64,000 nt of DNA from Petrosia ficiformis (Eukaryota > Porifera > Demospongiae > Haplosclerida > Petrosiidae): assembly GCA_947044365.1 (NCBI GenBank), contig OX345642.1, forward strand, positions 5,805,507 through 5,869,506. Reading direction: 5' to 3'. The notes under the pieces are model-generated. The model saw only the letters and a program-made list of their open reading frames with translations. It did no database searches and was not told where the DNA came from. Below are positions 9,829 through 20,982 of the stretch, piece after piece; the stretch's first letter is position 1; every line of letters starts with the position of its first letter. A program made the position numbers and the translations under genes.

Positions 9829-11023
9829 ATATGTAATTGTAAGATTTACTTAATATTATGATATGTGCAAAAAGTAGAAAAGTGGATTTTGAATTAGAAC
9901 TAGCAGTGGACTGTTTGAGTATATTAGAGTTTAGAAATAAAGAATTGAGTACTTGTATCAGATATGGAAATGTTAATATGATATCAAGTAGTTTGAGTAT
10001 TGAGTTTTGGTGGTGTGGTGTGTTGTGAATTATTTGCAGTACATGTAGTACCACTATGCCTGAGTACATTATGCTGGCAAAATTTTGAGAATAATGTGAG
10101 AATTAAAGCTTTGAGAATCGTGCTGGCAAAAAGAGAATAATTCATACATTAAATTTAAGATACTTTACATAATGGCTGTATTTAGGGGGAGGGGGCAAGT
10201 AAGTGCATTTGACTCTCCTTACTAAATTCTTGTCCCCCTTGCAATATCAAACCTGCTCAGCAAATATCTTTTGTGGTTAAACATTTGTCTGAAAATGCAC
10301 CAGAAGTGATCTCAGAGAGTTTAGAATTAAAAATTTCCTGGGAAAGTATGCCCCACAAACCCCTAGTTGGCCGGCCATGTGGCTACACACTTGGCTTCAA
10401 CTCCCTTTATTTTGGCAAATACCTGTTTTGCCTCCCTTGGCTACTTTTCTGAATGCAGCACTGGTCAATATTAATGTAATGAATGCCCATGGTTGAGATA
10501 GGAATTTGAAATCCTCTCTGATCCATGAATCTATAATTATACTGTTAATGAACAGTACATTACTAATTATATAATACTGCATGTACCTTTGTGGTGATAG
10601 ATAAGAAGTGCTTTGCTCAATGTTACTGACTAGCTTGTAGAGTGCAAACTGAACTATAAACAAAGGGAAAGCTACTCATATAAATCTCTATTCTAGTACA
10701 CAAGTGTTAGTGTGGACAGATATCAAGATGGTAAATTACAGGATCTGTTCCAGCCCTATTATTAGTGGGGTGTGATAATATTGATATTCTACAAACCCTA
10801 GTACCAAGTACAGATTAAGTAATTTTTTTGATTTGTGGTACTGCACCTCATTAATCCCTCTGTCCTTCCATTGGTAGTTTGTGTATATAGTAGTTTATAA
10901 CTGCTTTTAAAACAGGTCATTTACATGTATATCACTAATCATTATGTAGTGATGTGTATTTAATGTACAATACTGATATTTTCAGGTCTAATATAGAATT
11001 TGTTGTAACTTTGTCTTTTACTT
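9829..11023. other. Non-genic part of unit 2
   Basis: From 10200 this matches unit 1 (541-800 and 1600-1980), lacking small RNA copy B and the hAT MITE found there. The 109-residue minus ORF at 9740-10069 runs into the tRNA-derived repeat and is not a gene. Nothing else recognised. Confidence 0.5.
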
Positions 11024-11200
11024 GAACAGGAAGAGACTTGTTATGAATATAATTAAATTGTGTCAACACTAAAACCACAATAGTGTCAGCAATAGCTGAC
11101 TATAAAAGGACAAGCTGCCTCACAATTGAAGTGTACATCTTTATCAGCTCCAGCTTTAATGTAAGAAAATTTTTGAGAGCCTATTATAAAAAAATAGGCT
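11024..11200 (+). ncRNA. Sm-class small RNA unit, copy H (C type)
   Basis: Upstream element from 11024, TATA at 11099-11109, AATTTTTGA at 11168-11176, and a perfect stem AGCCTATT (11178-11185) / AATAGGCT (11193-11200) with a loop one base longer than the C copy. The small difference in the loop with an unchanged stem is consistent with selection on structure, though three copies are too few to prove it. Confidence 0.6.
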
Positions 11201-11275
11201 TATTTATGAAATTATCAACAAGTGTGATGTGATGTGGTGTCATTAGTTGTACCATTCAATCTACTAGGAGGTCAG

Positions 11276-11349
11276 CAGGAAGAGGTTTATTAATTAAATT
11301 GTGTAATTCTTAAAGCCACAATATAGTGTCAGTAACAGTTGACTATAAA
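11276..11349 (+). promoter_or_regulatory. Truncated small-RNA promoter, copy I (D type)
   Basis: Part of the upstream element and the TATA box (actataaaac, near 11342) are present, but the transcribed part is replaced after caaagttgtt by the 84 bp minisatellite. It matches the truncated copy at 20227-20303. Confidence 0.45.
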
Positions 11350-11409
11350 ACAAAGTTGTTCATATATACTAGTACATGTATTTGTGTTCAATATGAAATG
11401 TGTATATTA

Positions 11410-11780
11410 ATGTAGGTGTTAGTATAATACTGACACTGGGTAATGTTCATGACTAGTACATGTGTTTGTGTTCAGTATGAAATGTATATATTAATATTGG
11501 TGTTAGTATAATACTGACACTGGGTAATGTTCATGACTTCATATATACTAGTACATGTGTTTGTGCTAGGTATGAAATGTATATATTAATATTGGTATTA
11601 GTATAATACTGACACTGGGTAATGTTCATGACTTCATATATACTAGTACATGTGTTTGTGCTAGGTATGAAATGTATATATTAATATTGGTATTAGTATA
11701 ATACTGACACTGGGTAATGTTCATGACTTCATATATACTAGTACATGTGTTTGTGTTCAGTATGAAATGTGTATATTACA
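11410..11780. repeat. Minisatellite, unit-2 version of the 84 bp repeat
   Basis: Four to five tandem copies; several carry an added tcatatata between gact and ctagtacatg compared with the array at 2573. It directly follows truncated promoter copy I. Confidence 0.8.
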
Positions 11781-12228
11781 TTTGTAAACAGAACTGAAAC
11801 AGATACCTGGTTTGGTTATCTGGATACTGGTTTAGTGTTTGCACAGAAACTGAACGTGTGTATTTTGAAATCGAAATTGCAATAAAATGAGGGTAGATAA
11901 GTAAGTGTCTTGCTCATGTTACAAGCTTTTTAGGTTTGTAGAGTGCAGAAGAATTTCAAAGTACTAATTAAATAATTTAGGTTCTCTTGACTTCTTTTCA
12001 GTGTAATACTATACTTCACCAATCCTTCCATTACTAGCTTGTGTAGTAGTCTAAGGCTGATTGTTAAACTGCTCACTATTACTCATCATTATGTAATGAT
12101 GTGTAATATTAGTAACTATACAATTGATATATTCAGGTCTAGTATCATAAAATATATTTTCTATTAATTTCTTGGAGGCTTCCCTTTCAAGGCTTAGGGT
12201 TTCAAGTGAGCTCTATGTATAGTTATTA

Positions 12229-12364
12229 GAATAACAGGAAGAGACTTGTTATGAATATAATTAAATTGTGTAAACACTAAACCCACAATAGTGTCAGTAA
12301 CAGTTGACTATAAAAGGACACAAACCTGCTCCAAGGGATTGTTTTGACCTATTGTAATAACTTG
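12229..12364 (+). ncRNA. Small RNA unit, copy J (E type, degenerate)
   Basis: The upstream element and TATA actataaaagg (12307-12317) are intact. The body is shortened and the Sm site lost: the sequence runs gttttgacctattgtaata. It is probably a pseudogene of the E type. Confidence 0.35.
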
Positions 12365-12406
12365 CACATTCAGGAACTGTGTATATACCACTGAGGGTAG
12401 GGTTTA

Positions 12407-12589
12407 GAATAACAGGAAGAGACTTGTTATGAATATAACTAAATTGTGTAAATCCTAAACCCACAATAGTGCCAACAACAGTCGATTATAAAAGGAGTAG
12501 GATGGAGGCATTAGCTGTATCGCTTGTACACTGGTGTGTCTTATGTACTTGACATTTGATTGAATTTTTGAAAGTCTAGTCAATGGCTT
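12407..12589 (+). ncRNA. Sm-class small RNA unit, copy K
   Basis: Upstream element from 12407, TATA attataaaagg at 12485-12495, AATTTTTGA at 12563-12571, and a 5 bp stem AAGTC/GGCTT (12572-12589, one G-T pair). It lies about 40 bp after copy J, so two promoters are nearly back to back. The body is about 78 nt and unique to this copy. Confidence 0.5.
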
Positions 12590-12592
12590 GTA

Positions 12593-13200
12593 GTAAAACC
12601 CTCGAAAGGGGACATCCATGAGTTTTGGACATCTGCAATATAACAGACAGATGCCATAGTCTCAATTGACCTGTCGTTGAACTCAATACTGTTGCAACCC
12701 CTCCACATATGGACACACCGCTACTCTGTACCGCCAACGGACACCGTTTACACTCCTTTATGCAGTATTACTGATAAATGACCTTTATAATACGGACATC
12801 TTTTGTTTTTAACGTTATGAAAGCAACATGCAACAACGATAAATAAATAAATATATATATATATATTTCATGTTTTACATTGTCCAGCAAGTGCTTGAGA
12901 CTGAATAACTCTCTAGTTTAGAACAGCCACAAAAATTCTGTCTTCATTTATTATTGTGTTCCTCTCCAAACGTAGCACATCACCACAAGTTGCTTCCCAT
13001 ATCGCTTTGTAAACATGGTATCCTCTGATATACGAATTCACTTCCAATATTTCAGCTTCTTGAGGTCCAACTATAGAGGGCTAGCCATACATGAGTGTGA
13101 ACTGCACATATGCATGCCACGTGTTATCATGTGTTAACCCCTGAGATAAGGGCCAAAAAAGGGCCATTCCAATGGTGTCCTCTTTAGAGGGGTTTTACTG
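12593..13200. mobile_element. Pogo/Tc1-mariner-type MITE
   Basis: The right end reads inward as CAGTAAAACCCCTCTAAAG and the left end begins GTAAAACCCTCGAAAGGGG, so the ends are inverted repeats. Both ends abut TA dinucleotides, the target of this superfamily, and the terminal sequence resembles known pogo/Tigger ends. The interior has no transposase ORF. Confidence 0.6.
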
Positions 13201-13242
13201 TATATGTTATTATAAATGAGAATTTGGGGTTACCCAGTGAAT

Positions 13243-13600
13243 GGTTCTAAATGATGACTTCCTCATATCTGAAACTTAACAACTTATTATACTTACTTAT
13301 TAAAAATTCTTGCATAATATTTATACTGTTTCTCTGCTATATACAACAGTTTATTAGCAGTTTCTGAATCTTCCTGGCTTGTCTGTAGCTCGAAGAGCCT
13401 AGAACACGCGTTCTTTTACACGCCACGCCCATTAATTGACCGATCCCCCGGAAATGACGCATGACGCAACTTCCTTAACTACGTATACAACGCATAGTCG
13501 CACAAGTGACACAAACATATATATATATATATATATATATACACATTAAACCCCGTGAAAAGCAATTATAGGGATGGCCCTACGGGCCATAATAAAATGT
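13243..13600. repeat. Dispersed repeat with GGCCCTACGGGCC hairpin, copy 1
   Basis: Matches 34603-34942 closely from ggttctaaatgatgacttcc to the gggatggccctacgggccat hairpin. Relatives lie at 34983-35374 and, inverted, 23347-23784. The complete members have ATCCCTATGA[C/T]TGCTTT at both ends in inverted orientation, so this is a DNA-transposon-like MITE. A (TA)n tract sits at 13519-13541. Confidence 0.65.
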
Positions 13601-13795
13601 GCAATTCAATTTGCTTCCCAAATCCCAACAATTAGTGAAGTTTTGTATTTACTCTGGCCTCAATTGCAAAGCATTTTTTATAGCCTGTATATTATATATT
13701 ATAGTAAATTAGGCTTATTATGAATTAACAGAATGTTCCATGTCATAATTATAATAGTGGAGTAATCCTGGCACCACTGCATGTTAGGTTATGTT

Positions 13796-13950
13796 CAGGA
13801 AGAGACTTGTTATGAATAAAATTAAATTGTGTAAACACTAAACCCACAATAGTGTCAGTAACAGCTGACTATAAAAGGACAAGTAGCTTCGTAGGTGAAC
13901 GGTTTCTCATTTTTAGTATGGAATAATTTTTGAGATCCTATTGTAGAGTA
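13796..13950 (+). ncRNA. Sm-class small RNA unit, copy L (3' end disrupted)
   Basis: Promoter from 13796, TATA actataaaagg at 13868-13878, AATTTTTGA at 13925-13933. The downstream hairpin is weak (GATCCTA with TAGAGTATC) because the 46 bp satellite begins within it. Confidence 0.4.
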
Positions 13951-14226
13951 TCAGTATCACACTCAATACCATCAATACTATGCACATTATCAAGTATCAG
14001 TATCACACTCAATACCATCAATACTATACACATTATCAAGTATCAGTATCACACTCAATACCATCAATACTATGCACATTATCAAGTATCAGTATCGCAC
14101 TCAATACCATCAATACTATACACATTATCAAGTATCAGTATCACACTCAATACCATCAATACTATGCACATTATCAAGTATCAGTATCACACTCAATACC
14201 ATCAATACTATACACATTATCAAGTA
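13946..14226. repeat. 46 bp satellite, 6 copies
   Basis: Six tandem 46 bp copies containing ctcaataccatcaatactat, followed by a (GTAT)n run to 14252. The same satellite reappears ~20 kb away at 33784-34013. Since 46 is not a multiple of 3, all three + frames are open here, which explains the overlapping ORFs. Confidence 0.9.
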
Positions 14227-14477
14227 TGTATGTATGTATGTATGTATGTATGCACTAGTACTCGATACCTGCAATTTCATGATAGGAATCAAAAAATCGA
14301 TACTTTGGAATCGAAATTACGCATCACTAAATTCTATACAAATGCAGTTAAGTACCATGAAATTTTTCTATTAAATGGGTGTGTCTGATTAAAATAGAGG
14401 TATGGTGATTGGTATGAGTACAGGTATCAATACTTGGACATTACTCGATGGTTTTAGGTTTAGCTAACTACTATTAG

Positions 14478-14647
14478 AATAACAGGAAGAGCCTTGTTAT
14501 GAATATAATTAAAATGTTTATTTATCAAACCCACAATAGTGTCAGCACCTGTTGACTACAAAAGGTGTTGTTGAAGTGCATTAATTTCACACGTAAGTAG
14601 AGAGAATCAGAATATCAGCAAGAATTTTTGAAGCCTAGTAAATAGGT
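14478..14647 (+). ncRNA. Sm-class small RNA unit, copy M
   Basis: Upstream element from 14478, TATA variant actacaaaagg at 14555-14565, AATTTTTGA at 14623-14631, and hairpin GCCTA-GTAAA-TAGGT at 14633-14647. The loop and stem match copy D, but the body is different and contains a cgtaagtag stretch. Confidence 0.5.
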
Positions 14648-15320
14648 GCACATAATTGAACTTACACTAAAATGCTTTTAGTAGTGGTACATGTAAGTGA
14701 TACTGAGTAATTTGGGAGTCAGTATTGATGGTATTGATCAATACTTGTAATGTGTATGCATGTAATACCTGTGGTTAGATAAACGTTAAATTTTATACAA
14801 ATTCAGTTATAAATGTGGAAGTGCTATGAAAATGTATCTGTTAAATGGGTTTTTTAGATTAAAATAGAGGTGTGGCACAACTAGTATCATATCGAAATTA
14901 TTTATTAAATATCTGAGAGTGCAGTGTTTTAAGAGATGACGTCTTTAGTAGGGTTGTGATCACTAATCGATTAATCAATTGATATTCAAAATTCTTTCGA
15001 TTATCGATTGTAAGTTTGTCATACGGTAATTATTTAAAAAGACATACTATTCAAGCATGCAACAGCAAATAATGTACAATATGGAAACAGTGATGGCAAG
15101 CCTTTTCGTTCATATCATTCTGAGGGGTTTGGTCAGTTAATGGTATGGCATACAAATGAATGCATGCTCAAGCTACAGTTTACAGCCATACAAAAACTCT
15201 TTAAAATATTACAAATGTATATTAAAGATTGGAATCAAAGAATTGATCATTTGATGTATTAGAGAAATGTTAACGGTATCAAGTAGTTTGAGAATTGAGT
15301 GAATGAGTAGTTATTTTAGC

Positions 15321-15475
15321 ATAACAGGAAAAGACTTGTTATGAATATAATTAAATCAAACCCACAATAGTGTCAGCAACAGCTGACTATAAAAGGTATC
15401 TGATGTTTCAATTGAATCCAAATATCTGCGTAGTGCTGTGATGTTTAATGCAATTTTTGGGGGCCTAAGGGGCCT
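15321..15475 (+). ncRNA. Sm-class small RNA unit, copy N (F type)
   Basis: Upstream element from 15321, TATA actataaaagg at 15386-15396, AATTTTTGG at 15452-15460, and hairpin GGCC-TAAG-GGGCC at 15462-15474. Against copy F the promoter and Sm-hairpin are alike, whereas much of the body has diverged. Confidence 0.55.
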
Positions 15476-17371
15476 ATATATGTAATAAATAGTTGTGATT
15501 GATATCAATAATTTGATATCTGGGTATATTATAGTTTAGGAATTAGTATCAATGTTAACAAGGATGTCTTCTTATCATTGGACTGACCTTTGTAGAATCA
15601 TTAATAATTATTTGTTGTAGTTTTGTTAAATCTGCTGTATAGCTTCGTCCATTAATTACTAAATTATTCAATATGTGGAAGAGAAGGTCCTTGATTTGTT
15701 CTGGATATAATTATGTCCTAATAACATGTTTATGTGCTTACCACCAAATATTATACAAATTCAGTTTAAAAATGGGAAAGCATTGTGAAACATTTTCGGT
15801 TATATGGGTGTGTCTGATTAAAATAGAGGTGTGGTGATTGGTATCGATACTTGGACATTATTCAATACCAGATATTTCGGATGTGGTATCCGATCTCCCA
15901 TCACTGATTATTACAATAGGTTTAGTGTTCAAATGGATGGACTTGCATATGTAAGAATTTTGTGTGTAGGAAGTAATACTCTGAAATGAATGCACTTGCA
16001 GTGCAGTACCCTCACCACAAGTGAGATTTAGGAAACAAAAATGATTCAGTCACTAACAAGGAAATAATTGCAGACAATATTTGACTGTAATAATATTTAT
16101 TATACTGGGATTATATTATATGTGTGTGTGTGTTACAACTTACACTTCAAGTCCTACCAAGAGTCCTTGTACGAACATCTATTACACATTAAAAAGGTGA
16201 CATAAATACTCCTTATTTTACTGCAAACGAGTCATGGATTTTTTTAGTGATTGAAGCGGTACCCCACTGTTATTTACATATTGAATAACAGGATCTGTTC
16301 CACCCAGGGTTTTGCTACATGTAGGCTGTTTTTGAAGGATAGAGAACCAGAAACGTTCTCTTGTATGCTTGAACATCAGCTGTAAAGCATTATAATTATG
16401 TATTGCTACAGCAGCTATATACAGTATATATAATATATTGTATTCTAATTGTTGGAGGTAGGATTAAAATTAGCCGTGGCCCAAACTATTTAAGTTTTGT
16501 GATAATATGCAATGGATGAGGTTAAGAAATACTATTGATTATGAATAATTAATGAGCTAAAAATTGCCCTTCTTATTTCGAGTGTGATAGAATAGTAGTG
16601 TGGTAGTTAATTGAGTTGAACTCCACTAGAAACCCAAGTATCAATATCAGAACTTTCAGAAAATGAGTATTGAGTATTTTGGTATCATATTACTCATCAC
16701 TACAATTTGTATGATTGCTTGTTAGTGTAGTTATATACTTGTTGTTTCTTCATATAACTGATCACATGATTACATTATACAGTATAGATGATGTAATTGT
16801 TCCCTATGAATAATTATTAATTTAATGAGCTAAGAAAGACTGATAACTATATGTCCACAAATCATTGACTACTGAAATTAATAATAACTAAAGAATTTGA
16901 AAATGCTGTAAATGTTGACTTCTTTCCTAGATAGAACATTGTTACTCATAAAATTAACTCCAAATCATTAATCCAACAAGTTGGAAAACACATTATATAT
17001 TACTCATCATTATGTAATGCTAATCAATACAGTATTAATATATATTTGAGTTTAGTATTAATTATATTATCAATTCAGTGGAGTTTTATCGAGCCTTTAT
17101 TAATAAAATATTTTCTTTACAAATATTTTATTAATAAAGAAAATTCCACCGTGTTAATAAGACTCAGTAAAAACTTCCACTGAATTATTACATGGTAATA
17201 AGCATCTATAACAGTATATTGACCAATATCTCAACCAACCAACAAGATGAGTAATTATACATTTGTAAGTTAAAATATTTTCTTTGGGAGATGTTCTTCA
17301 CTATAGTACCCAAACTACAGAAAGATAGAAGGATTGGAGGGGCCAAGTATCACAAATGAAAATATTTTTCG
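15476..17371. other. Non-genic part of unit 2
   Basis: Largely a diverged copy of 6620-8319. It includes the palindromic AT-rich repeat at 17085-17190. No gene or RNA unit seen. Confidence 0.5.
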
Positions 17372-17427
17372 TAGTTGGTAACTTGGCTTTGAATTTACAC
17401 TTTGTGGTCAGAATGAGGTCAGGCTGT

Positions 17428-17602
17428 AGAATAACAGGAAGAGATTGGTTATGAATATAATTAAAGGTTGTAGTTCTTAAACCCATAACAATACTATCAA
17501 TAGTGGAGCATAAAAGGAGTTGTTTGGTTGAGTGACAGTAACTCATTGTAGTTTTTGATTGTACTTTCTGATTATAATTTTTGGAGACCTATTAAATAGG
17601 TC
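17428..17602 (+). ncRNA. Sm-class small RNA unit, copy O (A type)
   Basis: Unit-3 counterpart of copies A and G: cataaaagg at 17509-17517, AATTTTTGG at 17576-17584, palindromic hairpin 17586-17602. The last 40 nt before the Sm site are nearly identical to copy G. Confidence 0.55.
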
Positions 17603-17638
17603 AAATATTTATGGAACTTTATTAGAATTGGTTTCTAC

Positions 17639-17862
17639 CAGAGTTTTTGATAAGTTTTGAAGCTTGAGCCAAATTGGCTCAAAAATGATTAGTGTGTGTG
17701 CCATTGAGAATACATTTTGAGCCAATTAACAAAGAGTTAATGATGTTAGTGACAATATAATCATAATTAACTGCCCCACTAGCCCAAAGAGAGAACTGTG
17801 CAGTGCCAAATAAGAAGCTCTTTGAGCCAATGGTGCGCCATATAAGCTTATCAAAAACACTG
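17639..17862. mobile_element. hAT-type MITE, copy 3
   Basis: Segmental copy of the element at 300-522, with the same ends and flanking ggtcctca on the right. Confidence 0.7.
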
Positions 17863-18153
17863 GGTCCTCACTAATAATTTCCAGTCAGAGTTTAAAATTA
17901 AAATTTTCCTGGGAAAGTATGTCCCTAGTTGGTCGGTCATGTGACTATACACTTGGCTTCAACTCCCTTTATTTCGGCAAATACCTGTTTTGCCTCCCTT
18001 GGCTACTTTTCTGAATGTAGAATAGGTCAGTATTAATCTAATGGATGCCCATGGTTGAAACAGTAATTAGAAATTCTCTCTGATCCATGAATCTATAATT
18101 ATACTGTTAATGAATAGTACATTACTCTAATTATATAATACTGCATCGTTTTA

Positions 18154-18316
18154 GAATAACAGGAAGAGACTTATTATGAATAAAATTAAATTGTGTAATT
18201 GTCAAACCCACAATAGTGTCAGTAACAGTTGACTATAAAGGGCAGTTGTTGGTTTGCACAGCTAAATCCAAATCAGTTAATTTGACAGGCCCTATTACAA
18301 ATTTACAACAGGCTAA
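18154..18316 (+). ncRNA. Small RNA unit, copy P (B type)
   Basis: Upstream element from 18154 and TATA actataaag at 18232-18240. The body matches copy B, including the altered Sm region AATTTGAC. The two B-type copies may be decayed together or may be a distinct subtype. Confidence 0.35.
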
Positions 18317-18467
18317 TAAACCTGCTATGTCTGCTCTAACTGAGAATTTGGTATGTAAGTGGGAGGAACACAGTAACTAGAGTGTGCATGACAGTAGTTG
18401 TGTACTATATGTTTGTGGTCTACACATACCTGATCTGTTTCTTAGTATTTAAGATACTGGTTTAATG

Positions 18468-18856
18468 TAGGGCTGGCGCAAAGATGGGAAAACAACCTTC
18501 GAAGCTTCATCAGTAAAAATGAACAAAAGTTCAAAGGTTTGCACGTACTTTTATCAATGTTGGTCTTGCTTTGATTGGCATAGAGAGCCACCAAACTGGA
18601 TTATTGCTTTATAATTAGTACTAGTGTTGTTCCTGTCAGTGTTTCTATCCAGATTAGGCATCACTGGACTGAGAAATAAGACAAAGGCAGCCACCAACAC
18701 AGCCTCAACTTTCCTGGAACACGCCCACATTATTAACCACACGTTTAGATTGTAGAAGTGCACATAAGCAAACATTAAAGTAGGTGTAGAAATTTGGCTT
18801 TGAATGTGCAGCAAACGAACAGAGGTTGAACTTTTGAACCTTTGTTCCCAGCCCTA
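18468..18856. mobile_element. hAT-type MITE with GGGCTGG ends, unit-3 copy
   Basis: Copy of 1147-1535 at the same place in the third segmental unit, with the same flanking gtttaatg/gtttgatg relation. Confidence 0.65.
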
Positions 18857-19143
18857 GTTTGATGTTTGCACATGTCCAATGAAATAATGATTGATAAGCT
18901 CAAAATTGCAATAAAATGGTGATAGATAGGAAGTGCCTTGCTCCGTGTTACTGACTAGCTTGTAGAGTGAAAAATGAACTATAAACGAAGGAAAAGCTAC
19001 TCATATAAATATCTATTGTAGTACACAAGTGTTAGTGTGGACAGATATCAAGATGGTAAATTACAGGATCTGTTCCAGTCATATTATTAGTAATAGAATA
19101 GGGGTGTGATAATATTCAAATCCTAGGACCAAGTACAGATTAA

Positions 19144-19709
19144 CCCTTAGAGGACTAATGTGACATATATGTGACATTTGACCCCAATGTGGTTCGGAGT
19201 GTGTTCCTAGCATTACGAAGCACTCCAAAGGCTTGTAATTGGTGTCAGGGACAAGCCCATGAAAATGGCTAAAAAAGTTGACGGTTTTTTGGCCACCCTT
19301 TGGCCTAAAAAATGACTACGGGGGGAATTTTAAAGGGGGTGTAGCCCCCTTGTTGCCCACGCAATTTGTGGTTTCAGCGACCCCGCCCATACGCTCTGGT
19401 GGGTACCTGAGGCATTTCCCTTGCTGTAAAACCTGAAATCGTGGGTGAAACAGGTGCCAACATGCAGTGGGGTCATTTTGCTTGCCCCAGTTCCAGTCAA
19501 AAGAGGGAGAGCACTGCATTTGATTTAATCCTACGAAGCGCTTGGAGACTTTCGAGTCCCAGTAAGCACGTGGGTAAAAGTAGTACTCCATTTTGGAAAA
19601 GGAGCCAAGTTTGGGTAGAGAAAGTGAATGGTGGCCAAAATATATGCAATAGAGTCACTAGTGTTGGAAATGGGAAGAATTTTGAAAAACAAGCTTAGTC
19701 CTCTAAGTG
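19144..19709. mobile_element. 566 bp piggyBac-type MITE with empty sites
   Basis: The ends CCCTTAGAGGACTA and TAGTCCTCTAAG are inverted repeats, and the element is flanked by TTAA at 19140-19143 and 19710-19713, the piggyBac target. The same stretch without insertion (gtacagattaagtaattttt) is present in units 1 and 2, near 1824-1845 and 10805-10826. The interior is more GC-rich than its surroundings; its three short ORFs have no recognisable transposase. Confidence 0.85.
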
Positions 19710-19971
19710 TTAAGTAATTTTTTTGATTTATGATACTACACTTCAATTAGTTTGTGTATATAGTAGTTTAAGGCTAATGTTAAAACAGGTCAATCACATA
19801 TATATTACTCATCAGTCATCATTATGTAGCGATGTGTATTAAATATACAATACTGATATTTTCCGGTCTAATATAAATATATTTTCTGCACTTAATAATT
19901 TTCTTGGAGGTATTTGTTGGGTTTATGGTTTGGAGGTACCCATATTTATATTCCATGTGCTAAGCAATTAG

Positions 19972-20152
19972 TAATAACAGGAAGAGACTTGTTATGAATA
20001 TAATTACATTGTGTAAACACTAAACCCACATTAGTGTCAGCAATAGCTGACTATAAAAGGACAAGCTGCCTCATAGGTGAGTTTGCATCTTTATTAGCTC
20101 CAGTTTAAATCAAAGAAAAATTTTTGAGAGCCTATTATAACAAAAATAGGCT
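19972..20152 (+). ncRNA. Sm-class small RNA unit, copy Q (C type)
   Basis: Upstream element from 19972, TATA at 20050-20060, AATTTTTGA at 20119-20127, and a perfect stem AGCCTATT (20129-20136) / AATAGGCT (20145-20152). Third member of the C type. Confidence 0.6.
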
Positions 20153-20226
20153 AATTATGAAATTAACAAATAACGATGTGGTGTCAATTTTTTGTTGTGG
20201 TACCATTCAATCTATTTGGAGGTCAG

Positions 20227-20303
20227 CGGGAAGAGGTTTGTTAATCAAATTGTGTAATTCATAAAGCCACAATATAGTGTCTGTCAGTAACAGTTGACTA
20301 TAA
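20227..20303 (+). promoter_or_regulatory. Truncated small-RNA promoter, copy R (D type)
   Basis: Partial upstream element and TATA actataaaac (20294-20303) running into minisatellite sequence, as in copy I. Confidence 0.4.
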
Positions 20304-20469
20304 AACAAAGTTGTTCATATATACTAGTACATGTGTTTGTGTTCAATATGAAATGTGTATATTAATGTAGGTGTTAGTATAATACTGACACTGGGTAATG
20401 TTCATGACTAGTACATGTGTTTGTGTAATAGAAATTTTAATTTCAATATATTAGGTAGTTTGGGAATGA

Positions 20470-20982
20470 GATCCTGTACTAGATCATACACATTAGTAAT
20501 TTGATAGTGTATATACTATTATGATGAGTAGTCACATGTATACAATGTATAGTGAGTGTGTTATATAAGACTAGTGAGAATCCTGTACTAGATCATACAC
20601 ATTAGTAATTTGATAGTGTATATACTATTATGATCAGTAGTCACATGTATACAATGTATAGTGAGTGTGTTATATAAGACTAGTGAGAATCCTGTACTAG
20701 ATCATACACATTAGTAATTTGATAGTGTATATACTATTATGATGAGTAGTCACATGTATATAATGTATAGTGAGTGTGTTATATAAGACTAGTGAGAATC
20801 CTGTACTAGATCATACACATTAGTAATTTGATAGTGTATATACTATTATGATCAGTAGTCATATGTATACAATGTATAGTGAGTGTGTTATATAAGACTA
20901 GTGAGAACCCTGTACTAGATCATACACATTAGTAATTTGATAGTGTATATACTATTATGATGGGCAGTCACATGTATACAAT
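20470..20982. repeat. ~108 bp minisatellite, about 5 copies
   Basis: Same satellite as 4326-4980. The last copy is interrupted at 20983 by an inverted-repeat element; the remainder of the copy continues from 21598. Confidence 0.85.

Larger units (their letters stand above)
1..20470. repeat. 8-9 kb segmental tandem repeat, three diverged units
   Basis: The same ordered blocks recur with units starting near 1, 8320 and 17372. The opening block (a run ending in gtggtcagaatgaggtcagg), the A-type small RNA unit and the following hAT MITE line up in all three. Later blocks are shared pairwise, for example the 84 bp minisatellite at 2573 and 11410, and the segment 6120-8319 with 14930-17371. Units differ by insertions: the region 8823-10318 with two tRNA-derived repeats occurs only in unit 2, a piggyBac-type MITE only in unit 3. 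I see no protein gene in the whole block; the ORFs are short, unconserved between units and often made of repeat sequence. Confidence 0.8.

Noticed and set aside
13930..14388. Three overlapping + strand ORFs of 92-152 codons
   Set aside because: They are the three frames of the 46 bp satellite and have no other content. The same holds for 33777-34046.
19316..19746. Short ORFs on both strands, 71-91 codons
   Set aside because: They lie in or across the ends of the piggyBac-type MITE and show no transposase motif; the higher GC content keeps frames open by chance.
67..20303. Spliced-leader RNA genes
   Set aside because: Several bodies contain GTGAGT- or GTAAGT-like donors, but at inconsistent distances from the TATA box and without a shared 5' exon, which a spliced leader must have. 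The snRNA-like reading is kept instead.
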